From NCBI GenBank assembly GCA_004794785.1, contig SJOL01000695.1:1-64000 (forward strand): a stretch of DNA of 64,000 nt. Reading direction: 5' to 3'. The notes under the pieces are model-generated. The model had not been told where the DNA came from. It made no database searches and saw only the letters and a program-made list of their open reading frames with translations. Below, one piece after another: positions 12,540 to 22,639 of the stretch. This DNA is from Opisthorchis felineus (taxonomy: Eukaryota > Platyhelminthes > Trematoda > Opisthorchiida > Opisthorchiidae). A program made the position numbers and the translations under genes. Each line of letters begins with the position of its first letter. The first letter of the stretch is position 1.

Positions 12540-13135
12540 TCCATGCCTGACAGTATCATTAACCATTGAGGAGTTCTGTCCCGGGGTCCCCATTCAGGTA
12601 GGCGGCAGTTGTTGACCCGACTGAGTTTACTGGTTAGTGTTGCCAGTTTATACTCCATCTCTTGGTCGCTACCACTGAGCACAGGGCTGGGCAAAAAGAG
12701 CTCTGCCAGGCAGACGATCCTTTAGCATGTGAGTACGTGTCGTAACCAGCGTAACCCATGAGGCGTGAGTAGTTCATCCGTCATGGGGGATTTACTTTTT
12801 CCTAAAACCACCTGGTATACCTCAGCATTGCTAACCTGATGTTCTTACCAGACTTGATCAATGCTTCGGGGACACCGATGGTCAAACACCGACAGCTTTC
12901 GCACAGCTGTGCACCTAAAGGCCACGTTTCTGATCCATAAATTAGTATGGATCGCACTACCGCAGTGTAAACTCTGGCCTTGATAGACATTGGTGTCACG
13001 CTGGCGTCATAGGTGTCGGAGGTAGGCAGATTCCATGAATGCTGGAATCTTGGTCACCTGAAGGAAACACCTTACTGCCTGTACACTCTTGTCGCGGAAG
13101 ACCTGCAACCCGCCTCCTAATACGATTTCTCGGAG
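12540..13135 (-). pseudogene. RTE-like LINE RT, C-terminal part, second subfamily
   Basis: On the minus strand: VRCFLQVTKIPAFMESAYLR near 13080, then IKARVYTAVVRSILIYGSET near 12960, SNAEVYQVVLGKSKSPM and DELLTPHGLRWLRHVL down to about 12740, and LSRVNNCRLPEWGPRDRTPQ near 12600. These are the ordered C-terminal blocks of RTE-like enzymes in a version distinct from that at 5165-5745. Frames change at least three times. The fragment lies between two opposite-strand copies of the second SINE-like repeat. The palm domain is absent. Confidence 0.8.
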
Positions 13136-13445
13136 TACGGGGACTCCGTGTTCTTCAGGCTGCTCCGCGACGACATTCTTGGACATACAGAAACCGCAGC
13201 TAGGTGTGACGAACGGCGAGCAAAACGGTCAGTCCTAGTGCTGGGACCTGTCGAGAGAGTATTCAAATTTGGGTGGGGTAGGGTAGAACAGGGAAAACGT
13301 GAAAGTGTAAGAAGGGAGGCGTCAGCAGTAGCATGTTTTCGCTTACCCGCCCTGCTGTATGCAGCAGTTAAGTCGAGCCGGCTGGTGGCATCACGCGACG
13401 GCCGATGTGGTATGAGAGTATTGTTATTAGTGTCGTATTATTAGT
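13136..13445. other. Spacer with a short TTA/GTG-rich run
   Basis: The stretch between a LINE fragment and a SINE-like copy ends in a low-complexity run of TATTAGTGT-type repeats (about 13421-13457). No gene is recognised. Confidence 0.4.
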
Positions 13446-13745
13446 GTTATTAGTGTTGTACGTGGGCTGGGATACTGTCAGGGTGCCCAGACCTAGACAG
13501 GTGGACGATTAGGGTAATCGACCACAACCTTTGGCTCAAAAGCCTGACCGCAATGTAGCGGTATTTGGCGGGAAATGCAAGCAAATCACCATTTTTATGG
13601 AACAAGCAGCCACACATATCCCACCCTCCAACCTGGAGGGCCAGGAGACTGTTGGTATGAGACTCTCTGAGTGTCGCAGAGACACCACCCAATATAGCTC
13701 AATGCGTCGTGGAGGTACACAAACCGTCAGACCATGGTAAAGTCC
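13446..13745 (-). mobile_element. Second SINE-like repeat, copy B
   Basis: This is the reverse-complement partner of 12222-12520. Read on the plus strand it opens with GGGCTGGGATACTGTCAGGG, which is almost the main SINE family read backwards, continues through CTCAAAAGCCTGACCGCAAT and CCTCCAACCTGGAGGGCCAG, and ends at AAACCGTCAGACCATGG (about 13736). It therefore shows more of the domain shared with the main SINE than copy A does. Confidence 0.6.
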
Positions 13746-13764
13746 AGTTTTTTCTCTTGCAGTG

Positions 13765-14610
13765 TCTCCAACCAGGCACAGTGGGGATCACGCAGTCCCC
13801 ATCCTGAAAGGTGAGTCGCACTGGCGGCACTCAGACTTTTGTAGTCTCCGCCAGGTCGAAGGTTCGCCACCTCTCCGCTTGCGCCCCTGTGAATTGGGCA
13901 CGGAAAACAGCCTTTTCAGCAAACGATAGTCCGGCATGCGCAATACACTGTAGCCTGATTCGCATGTCTTGATAGTCATGGATACGCCGCTTTGACACCA
14001 TAGGCGTCTCAAATTAGAAAATGCGACCGCATCTTTAGACATTCGTGCATTGAGCTCATCTGCCGTACTACGGTCGGAATTAATACAACTTTCAAGAAAC
14101 GCAAACCGCTCCATAACTTTAAGTTCCCCTCCTTGGATTGTAAGCAGCGTGTTCAGTGACTGCATGTCCGGAAGCAGGAGCTTACACTTTGTGGGTGGAG
14201 AGCGTATGCCAAAGGTCGCCATGACTTTGGTCGTTTCATGCAAGAACACCTGCGCCTTCTCTTCGAAGACGGAAATTATGTCCATATCGACAGAGTTTTC
14301 CTCAGCAGATATTTAAACGCCAGGGTTTTGAAGTCCTTCCAGCGTTCGTCTCATTATCGAGTCAATCGTGAAACTAAATAGTAACGGAGTGGACATCCTT
14401 GACGTACACCACTTTGTGTACAGAAGCTTTTTGAGAGCTCCGTATACTCACACGCCAGGACTTCTGAGGATCCAAAGAATTTATTGTGTTCACAAACCTC
14501 CGGGCATTCCTTGCTGGACAAGTGTGTCAACGAGAACAGACCGGTCGACCATGTCGAGTACGCCTTGGAAATCCAGGAATACCGAAATTGAGTCGTTTAT
14601 ACATTTGGCG
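13765..14610 (-). pseudogene. RTE-like LINE RT, internally deleted
   Basis: Minus-strand reading: FLDFQGVLDMVDRSVL near 14590, FTIDSIMRRTLEGLQNPGV near 14370, QVFLHETTKVMATFGIRSPP near 14260, then LLTIQGGELKVMERFAFLES and DELNARMSKDAVAFSNLRRL near 14080. Immediately after this the frame jumps to SVLRMPDYRLLKRL, so about 90 residues of the C-terminal domain, including the Tyr-Gly-x-Glu-Thr-Trp block, are deleted. The catalytic Ala-Asp-Asp is also gone: the segment that should hold it reads SVDMDIISVFE. The reading is open for 165 codons at 13788-14285, so the copy is younger or luckier than its neighbours. Its 3' end abuts the second SINE-like repeat. Confidence 0.83.
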
Positions 14611-14789
14611 TAGTTCTAGCGCCTAACGGAATGTGAAGATTTGGTCAACACAACCCCTACCAGGCCAAAAGCCCGCTCACTGAGCCTCGCGCCACTTCGC
14701 TTATCTTATGTGAACCCACTGTTTCATTCCGGATGAAATCATTGATGACGTCGGTCATCCCCCTACGATTGGAGCTCTTTGCCTTGTTT

Positions 14790-15450
14790 GGACAACTATT
14801 AATCCTTAACTTTTCGCAGCTGTTTCTGATTATGGTGCTGGCGTCTACCTCCCAGCTGTTTTTGGGCTGTTATATCTGTCGGATCTAGGGTAGGTTTGAC
14901 GGATGCACAATTCTTCTCTCGAATGGAGGTAGATATTGCTAAGTCATTATCACCAAATTCGCCTCGTCTCCGTTCTTCCTTTGGCTTCCGGTCGAGTAGT
15001 AACCTGAGTAGTGAGTTGGAGGCCCCACACACATTTTATGGGTGCTCTGCCCGTTCTCCCCTGTTCTTTGTGGCCGCAAGCGGTTCGTGTTTTACAGTGT
15101 TGTAACTCAGGGATCGTGATCCGCTCAAAGTCGGTGAATGTTTCCTGTGCTAGAGGTGAAATCAGCTGCTTCGTGTCAGCATATTACTTCAAGAGTGTTC
15201 TAAACATTTTCTTCGCAAGTGGTAAGGGTCTACGGAAAATATCCTTTTTTTAATAACCAAACTTGGTGTTCGTCGGAGGTACCCTACACCACGTTTTCCT
15301 TTCAACTTTGCAATCAAACTTACTACTGAAGATCCTCGCAACGTCGTACTTTCCGCGGGAGTTTGCAGATATCGTCTTACTCCTGGTGCATATTTCATCC
15401 ATGAATGGACGTCCATAAACTAATTTTTCACGTGACTTCGCCTTCAAACT
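14790..15450 (-). other. Unassigned stretch with two longish minus-strand frames
   Basis: Two minus-strand frames, 15447-15250 and 15032-14799, are rich in Lys, Arg and Glu and lie in the same orientation as the LINE fragments to their left. I do not recognise either protein. They may be the 5' region of another retroelement or chance. No splice signals stand out. Confidence 0.25.
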
Positions 15451-16238
15451 ACAAAATTCTTTTATTAGGCCAGATAGTGTCCGAATTGCTGAACGTTATC
15501 GACAAGTTTGGATATTTTCCTTTTTCCAACAGCAAACGACCTTTGTCTTGAAAGTGGCCCTTGTCAATGGCCTAACATCGGCTTCTCGCTATGGGGTGAT
15601 GTCTGTGGTGCTTTCCTTGCTCAGAAGTTTAGCCACGGTGCGTAGAATACAGGAAGATGCTGCTTACCTTTGACAGTTGGTAGCCCCTGACCTCAGGCTG
15701 TTCAAACATACCAAGGGTAACTCCAAAATGCCTTGAATGTTTCCTGGCAATAAGTAAACCGCCTGTCCATTCAGTAACAACCCAGTGGCACTAATTATGT
15801 GCTTTCAGTCCTATTCTCAATGTGCTAGGTGATCGGTCGCCTCGCCTTATCCTAGCTGTTGATTCGCGTTGCCGTTAGAACATAACAGACGGACAATGTA
15901 TGACTTAGAAGCAGCATGAGGATGTCACAGCTGGTCCTAGCCGCTCTGATTTTCGCCCTCTGAGATATCAAAACGTTAGCAATCAAACCAGTCGGTGTTT
16001 AATCCTCTTTTTTTACATTATGAGGTCACAGCGACAAGGCGATGCAGAAGCTGTGGTGGCAGTAGCAGGCTACAGCCCAAAAGCGATCGTCCAGCAGCCG
16101 TCCGAATTGGCTTCAAATTCCACTAAGCAATCAGCAGAGCGTTTCATAGTGTGCAATTGTGAATTCAGACCGAAGTCATCCAGTCGGCAAATTCAATTTA
16201 TTTGCTCTCCAGTGAGCCAAACAATCGGAGCAAAAATT
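15451..16238. other. No recognisable gene
   Basis: No family motif, exon-like frame or recurring repeat is seen. The plus frame at 16020-16352 mostly reads through the SINE beside it. Confidence 0.4.
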
Positions 16239-16418
16239 GAGTTCAGCTGTAGCACCCTCTCGGTGCCTAACTGCCACCCCAATAGATGGAGGCACGAGGG
16301 ATGGGGTACTGCCGGGTTGCCCAAGCCTAGACAGGAGCAGTCGAGATGCTGAGGTTGGGTTCGAACCACGGACCTTCTGGTCCGTAAACTGGCGCCTCAA
16401 CCACTGAGCTATCTCGAA
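16239..16418 (-). mobile_element. tRNA-derived SINE, copy 1
   Basis: Reverse complement of the family consensus. On the minus strand an A-box-like GCTCAGTGGTTGAGGC and the B-box GGTTCGAACCCAACC mark an internal RNA polymerase III promoter, followed by the family body CTGTCTAGGCTTGGGCAACC and the end GGTGCTACAGCTGAAC. Twelve copies of this family occur in the window. Confidence 0.85.
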
Positions 16419-16671
16419 CTCAATCGGAGAAAAGTGAACAATGGTCAGATGACACATGCTATGACCAATCAAGAGCAATCAATGACAGTCGGGCGAATTT
16501 GACCAGCCCACGCATGACTTCATGCGTGCAGTCATCAAGCCAGTATTTTCCTCAATACAACGAGAATTCCCTGGACAAAACACGAATTTCTGACTGGTTT
16601 CCCGGATCACATGGTGGTGTCAAGGAAAATCTCCAACGCTCGATTCCGTCATCATTATCAGCTGTAAGAAG

Positions 16672-16852
16672 CGCGAGATGGGTCAGTGGCTAGAGCGCGA
16701 ATCTACTGACCGGAAGGTCCGTGGTTCGGACCCGACCTCTGCCTCTCGACTTCGCTTGTCTACGCTTGGGCAACCTGGCTGTATCCCAGTTCTCGTGCCT
16801 CGTTCTGTCGACATGTCGGTTAGACACTGAAAGGGTGCTACAGCTGAACGAT
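16672..16852 (+). mobile_element. tRNA-derived SINE, copy 2
   Basis: Full-length copy: GCGAGATGGGTCAGTGGCTA with the A-box, CCGTGGTTCGGACCCGACC with the B-box (one change from the GGTTCGAACC consensus), body and 3' end CTACAGCTGAACGATT. It is in the opposite orientation to copy 1, about 250 bases away. No clear target duplication was found. Confidence 0.85.
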
Positions 16853-17454
16853 TTTACTTTATTTCTTGAGACATCAGTTGTCGCTTTTCGTGTGTGGAAT
16901 GGGTTATAGGCGAAACCGAAAGATGGTGAAAAATGTACGCAACAGAGATTTAGATGTTCGATTTCGTAGTTGAAATCGGGTCGACTCCGATCCAGTCATT
17001 CGGTTATTGGAGTTTATTACTACTACCCATGATAATTTTGTGCATTCAGTTGAATTGTTTCCCACTTTTGACAAATAAGCCTCCTTTTTTTAGTTTACAG
17101 TGGAGTCATATTCCCGTGGAAGTCTGCTTGTAACTAATAGATATCGTCGGTTCCAAAGCTTTGCCCGTGCCAGTGGTTCCAGCTGGGCTGGCGCATTAAA
17201 GGTGGGGCTTGAGCTCCTAGTACTATTAACTGACAGAGGAGGCGGCCCGACGCATAGGGTGTCCAAAATGCAGTAATGTTGCAAAAGTCAGAGTTTGTCC
17301 AGTTGCGTATTGATCCCACGCATCTGAATGCGGCTCCCTGCGAAGATAACTACTGGACGCCGTTCAATGTGTATTGAATGTAGCAAGATTTTTTACAAGC
17401 GAAGATTTGGTTGTGCACGCCCTTGAGCACTGCCTCGTTATTGCAGATAACTTC

Positions 17455-17850
17455 AGTGGCTGCTTTGAAGTTTAGGTGCTGTCAGTACGATAATAATCAT
17501 CACTGGAACGTGTTCGCAGTTTTCTAGACACGGCATTCCCGACCTGTTGTATTCAGACAACGAGTTTCAGTTTACAAATGAACAATTCTCAGAAATCTGA
17601 TAGAGATTGCGGATTTGATCGTCATGCTGACAACCCATATCAATGCCTGTCAAATTACAAAGCAGGGTCGAAATCAGGGTGGAATACCACGGCGCTCGCT
17701 CAAGAATCAGGAAAACTTTATATTATTGAAGCAAAAATCATCCAGACAGCAACTATCGGATACAGCCCCTTTCATAGAAAGCTTATCTGCAGGACGCGTG
17801 CACTGCTCTCATAGCATCAGAGGCCCCTCTTCCTAAGCCGTTTATGTCAC
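17455..17850 (+). pseudogene. Gypsy-like LTR retrotransposon integrase fragment
   Basis: The segment reads IADNFSGCFEV and, after a frame change, HGIPDLLYSDNEFQFTNEQF near 17530-17580. The second block is the integrase core around the middle catalytic Asp (family pattern: HGIP..., then SDNG.QF with the Asp that coordinates metal). The Gly after Asn is replaced by Glu. Downstream, a frame at 17578-17814 includes ADNPYQCLSNYK, which fits the DPYLALLNYR-like block that follows the catalytic Glu. Stops separate the blocks, so the copy is dead. No LTRs were recognised around it. Confidence 0.65.
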
Positions 17851-18599
17851 TTATCGACTGCAGGCGTGAAGGTCAGGTCAAAGAAGGCAATAACGATTAA
17901 AGCGCGCGCCGACTACTGACATGGAGGAAGGAGATATGTGATTACAGTACACCCCTGCAAACCCTAACTTGCAGGAGGGTGGTAGTGGTAAAGTGAAGAT
18001 ACCGCTCGCTTGTGGTAGAATTTAAGGATACGATGAAGGAAGTGAGCAGAGTTCGACTGAGGAAGGAATATAAGACGGTAGCGGGCCAGGACGTGGATAC
18101 AGTTTCTACAAGGATTGGTAGGACTTTTCCAATGAGGGAGGAGGTAATGCAGAACCTGCGGTGACAGCAGCAGGTTACAACGCAAAAAAAGAAACAATCA
18201 TGCAGTAATCGTCCGAATTCGGTTCAAAGTCCACTAACCAATTAACGGAGCGTTTCACGTTGTGTAGTTTAATGTGAACGTTGACCGAAAAACTCTGCAG
18301 TCAGCACTCTATTTATTCAGTCCCCATAGCAGACCAATAGTGAGAACAATGAGAACAAACGATGGTCGGCTGGCACATGCAGTCAAAATTAATCAGGAGC
18401 AATCAATTATAGACAAAGACATTCGAATAACCAGTGCAGGGTTAGCAACTAACAGCATCGCTTGTACACTATATTTTTTCACCAGTAAAACGTGAGTTCC
18501 ACAGAGAAAGCTGAGGTCGTTTTCGGCCGATGGATGAAGGATGATACACTACCTGGACGTGATGGTCATCACACATGATGTTAGACGTGCTGGCTTTCT
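17851..18599. other. No recognisable gene
   Basis: Only short frames without motifs occur. Some of this may be the remainder of the LTR element on its left, but no RNase H, RT or LTR boundary is visible. Confidence 0.35.
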
Positions 18600-20640
18600 C
18601 CCTGTGAGATACACCTAGTCAGTGGTTGGAGCTATTTTCTGCATTGTGGAGTCCCAGTCAGTGCTCCTTTTGCATCTATTCATATCCTCATTCTCCGTTG
18701 TTTCTTCTATCTGCATTTCAAATCGACCCTCCGTGATAAACTTTGTTGCCGCTCTGGCATTACCTCTTGACCTATTGGACAATGTGAAAGAATGGACGTT
18801 CTAGCTTACTGACACACATGATCCACGTATGGCTATCAGCGATGGCCTGTTCCGCCAATACTTCCTCGTGATATCGTAAAAAAACGAATATTTTCGTTTC
18901 ATCTTAATCATGTTTTCCTTTTTTCTGGTTTCAGCGACCTTGTTTCATGCACGCTGTCGAAGTAATCAGGTCATCATTACTCCATCACCCATGGCCAGGA
19001 GGATAATGTGATACTGAAATGACCGGTTGCTGAACCACCATATTTGAGTGTTTGATGATTGTTTGTGTTCATCCGTTTTTTTTCTTTCCTAAATCTCACA
19101 TTCGTATGTTTGATACCAGTTGGTACCTTTCCCTTTTCATTCAACCCCCATGGTTCACTTCCGGTCTAGCTCAGGTGTGAATGTCGTGATCGTTTTTATC
19201 GCCCCGATTAGCCCAAGCGGCCCATCGTCGGTTCACTTGAGCCACATCTGGCCCATCGCTCGTCCGAACTGACCACTGCCACTTGAAAGGCTAATTCGCA
19301 CAGCTTTATGCTGTCCGGGGGATGCATTCTCTGCTGATAACTGGCTCATACCATCTCTTTGTCCGAGCCGTGTATTTCTTTTTTGTTACCTCTCACGCAT
19401 TGTTCTCTCGCACTCGTACACATCCGTATCAGATTATGAGGTTTAGTTTTTGTTCACGCTTCTACTTCGATTGTGCTTCCAAATCGAGCTTAGCCCGGTT
19501 TTAACAATCAGTGTCCCTGTTTTTTATCGTGGTTCTAGCGACTATCGGACTGTATTTTGTCGCCCCCCCCCCTCCGATTTTCTACCGATCCTATGTGATC
19601 CATACTGATGCACACTTGCGCCTATCCTCATGCCAAATTCCAATCGTGATCCTTCTTTTGACTTGGCTGTTTGTGTCCCCGCTCACTGACTATCCAAACA
19701 ACATGGATAATGGCGTACTTGTTGCATTTGTTCATCAACCAGCTCCAGTCACATTATGGTATGCAATCAATCATGAATGGTAGAATTTTTATTCCGGCTG
19801 TGTGTCCATTTGGACCAACCTGTGAACATCTGTACCGCTTCCGCATTTGCTGTGTCTCCGTGGTCTCGCTGCACGTTATCCTGCTCAGGTTTCCTTGTGT
19901 TCTACGCTAACAAGAACATCCCATGTCACCCCTTCCTGCTTTCTAAACAGCTCCGGTGTTCATGTGCGCTCGTGTGCCTCGATATGTACTACCCATGACT
20001 TAGATTTTATATGTATGTATTTACCCATCACACGCGTGCGCGCACGCACGCACACATACTGATTGTTCATCAGTTTTGTTTGTCGTCTCTTCTCAGCTAA
20101 TTTACTTATCTCTTCAGAGCTTGTCCCATATTTGTGCTGTTATCAGCTTGAACTTTTACATTTCCTTTCGCGGTTGGAACCACGTGAACTTGACCTACAT
20201 ATACGTGACCTCAGTTTAACAGTGGTATTCTTGGTGGCAACTTTTGTGTCCTGTCATTCCCTATTCTTCACTAGGGCCGTTGATCTGACACCACCTGTCC
20301 CTGTCAAGAGCTGCGAGTAACTTTTTGTTGTGCGCAGTTCCCCCTTCACGTGTGCCTTTTTTGTTGGTCGGCATTGCTCAGCATCCATCAGTGTCGAGTA
20401 AGATCACTCACCTCGCCTCGAAGACTGTGCCCGCTAATTACAGTTTTGTCCACTACGATCCTTAGGTCCCCATATTCAGATTATACTAATTCAATGCGCT
20501 CCTATGTACCACCTTTGCCTTTTCAGTTCCTCCACAGACAGGTCCGTGTTTTGACCAAATGTCTCGGGTCATTACTGTCCTAAGGTTTCGGTACAATGCA
20601 CTAGTTTCTTATTAGATCCATTGTCATGCCCAACGAACCC
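18600..20640. other. Pyrimidine-rich, non-coding block of about 2 kb
   Basis: The plus strand is visibly rich in C and T throughout, with many TTTTC, CTTTT and CCCC runs and a C tract at 19562-19571. Many plus frames of 60-90 codons overlap one another because purine-poor DNA has few stop codons; they share no motif and are not genes. The strand bias stops near 20640. It could be an old intron-like or repeat block; nothing in it recurs elsewhere in the window. Confidence 0.5.
20029..20059. repeat. Alternating purine-pyrimidine tract
   Basis: Thirty-one bases alternate strictly between pyrimidine and purine (core CACGCGTGCGCGCACGCACG), a classic sequence able to adopt left-handed Z-DNA. It lies inside the pyrimidine-rich block and is preceded by a shorter ATGTATGTAT run. 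Confidence 0.7.
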
Positions 20641-20960
20641 CTTAAGAAGCACGGTGGCCTCAGAAACCACAGTAAGATTGCTATTATGTGCACTTTCTCG
20701 AAGCTTTTTGTCCTATTCGACGGTAGAGTGATCAAACCTGTTCCAGGAACTCGTCAACACGTCAATCCACCAAGTCCGTTGGGTTAATGCACATTATGTT
20801 GCCATACTTAACCTCGCGAGGCACTGTTTTCGTCACTCCAAGTTAGGCTCATTTACGACACGGGTGAATGCCATCACGTTCAGACCGGCACCTTAACTTC
20901 CGGGTTTATTGCAGCTCTGTGTGGCTTGTTAGCAGACCAGACCGCCAAAACAGCTAGATT

Positions 20961-21240
20961 TCATGAAATACACTCATTTGCAAATCAATTTGGTTTTGCG
21001 AGAGACTCACCTGGAACCCAGCTGAATCTCTCGTTTGTGATGTTTCCATGCAACTGAATGTGCTGCACCAGGCAAACTCATGTTCCAGTTGCTACGATAT
21101 TCGAGATATCGCGATGCATGTAATTTTGCGCAATGTACTACTCATAAGGTTGCTGAAAATTCTTCTTCTTCGAAGAATTTTCAGCAACCTTATGAGTAGT
21201 ACATTGAGCTGGATTTCATGTTCATTAGGGGAGACTGTAT
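20961..21240 (+). repeat. Hammerhead-family repeat, body plus foldback end
   Basis: First member of a family seen at about fourteen places from here to 60.7 kb. It contains the body blocks AAATACACTCATTTGCAAAT, CCCAGCTGAATCTCTCGTTT, CAACTGAATGTGCTGCACCA and TTCGAGATATCGCGATGCAT in order. The ribozyme portion is missing: where other copies continue into it, this one folds back on itself at 21166-21171. No protein is encoded. Confidence 0.75.
21131..21206. repeat. Perfect 35-bp inverted repeat with 6-nt loop
   Basis: The arm 21131-21165 (CAATGTACTACTCATAAGGT and on) is the exact reverse complement of 21172-21206, with loop TTCTTC between. The arm is the junction sequence that precedes the ribozyme in other family members. 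All 35 pairs match, although neighbouring repeats are heavily mutated, so the foldback is recent or under correction, or is an assembly or cloning artefact. Confidence 0.9.
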
Positions 21241-21984
21241 TATTTTCTAGGTTTGCGACCTAGCCGACACTGTTTGAGTTAGTTCTGCCACCTGATAGAT
21301 TCAACCCCAACGGACTCAATGCCCCTGAACTGTCGTAAGCTGGATTTCGTTCTGTAATTAATAGATGTCATCGAACCGGATTTGCCGGTCGATGGCGGCC
21401 AAAACACGACGCATAATGGGGACACTGCAGACAGCCTGCGCGCAGCCGAATTTGGTAGATACGAGGTCCTGGTGCCAAACTGAACCTGGAAGCGAACATG
21501 CAGATGCATCCCAAAAATGATATAACAAAGAACACCGACACTGGTTACTTGTTTATCAGTGATGTGCTGGCGTCACGTGTCGGTTAGGTTTAGCTTCAAC
21601 AGAGTATCATCCCCGGTATGGTACCGTGTTGTGCCGTTCCCATTAATGCACACTCAAGGTGGTATTGAGTAACCTGGAAATATTCCATTACCATACGGTT
21701 AGTGGTATCATCCTTAAGGTGACAGTATAGAGTAGACACTGGTTCGAAAGTGGGACGAGTATTATTTCGTTCCACGTGTTCAAATTATCAAGTGGATAGC
21801 TGAATGCACTGGTCCTGACCTAAATCTGTCACCTTTTGGTTGTTGGGCTTCAGTGATTCCACAGATTGTAGTTTGGTTTATTAGGATTCAACAATACCAG
21901 GAAAGCCCACGAGGAGCAGTCAGACAAAGAATAGCGAATACCTGTGCTGCAAGGTGTCCTATTATGAGGTAGCCTGGAATGAAA

Positions 21985-22090
21985 GTCATTGTTTTCTTCG
22001 ATAGGCGTGTGAAGGCACTGAAGTGTTTCCTTCAGGCCACCAAGATTTTCATATTTATGGAGGCAACGATGCTGCCTTTCCCGAGGACGG
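21985..22090 (+). pseudogene. Short RTE-like RT fragment
   Basis: The bases GTGTTTCCTTCAGG and the surroundings match, on the opposite strand, the part of the LINE at 13020-13130 that reads VRCFLQVTKIPAFMES. Here the protein is KCFLQATKIFIFMEA. Only about 35 residues are recognisable. It may be an independent scrap, or part of a rearranged copy ahead of the endonuclease at 22640. Confidence 0.5.
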
Positions 22091-22639
22091 TTTAAAAAAA
22101 GGTCTTAAAAGCGAAAGACTCCCATTGCCCAAAGGTTGACCGTGACCACCGGCGCATTATCCAGTACCGTCAAGGTAGTTTTAAACCCAGAGTTTGGTGT
22201 TACTCGGAAGGTACCTGTTGTGCGAAGCCGCATTAAGGGTCAGACTAAGACGCGTTACTTCCTTTGTCCTAGGGCCAGGCAGACCCCAGCAACCGATTAG
22301 GTTTAACTGTTGAGTCACTTGTCCGGGAAAATTTCCTAAAAGAAACCCTGGCAACCTCTGCCTCGCGGTCAGGACTTTTATACGGAGACGCTAGGGAAGG
22401 GTCCGCGATCAAAGTCCTACATCCTAACACTGCTTTGTGAGTCAAACTCAAGTCGAAAGCTCGAGGTGGGGTACCTCAACCAAACCCTCTTCCATCCCGG
22501 CACCTGGGAAATATCATTCGTCCTTACAGCTCTTCATTCAATGACGTTCCCACACGTCTCTCACCGAAGTCATTCTGACTCATTTAGCTGTCGTTCAGCT
22601 ATCCTCTGCCCAGCGAAACGAGCCAAAATAAATCCTTAT

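Noticed and set aside
19322..20583. A cluster of small membrane proteins on the plus strand
   Set aside because: The hydrophobic, Phe/Leu/Ser-rich translations arise from pyrimidine-rich DNA that is short of stop codons; the frames overlap each other and share no order.
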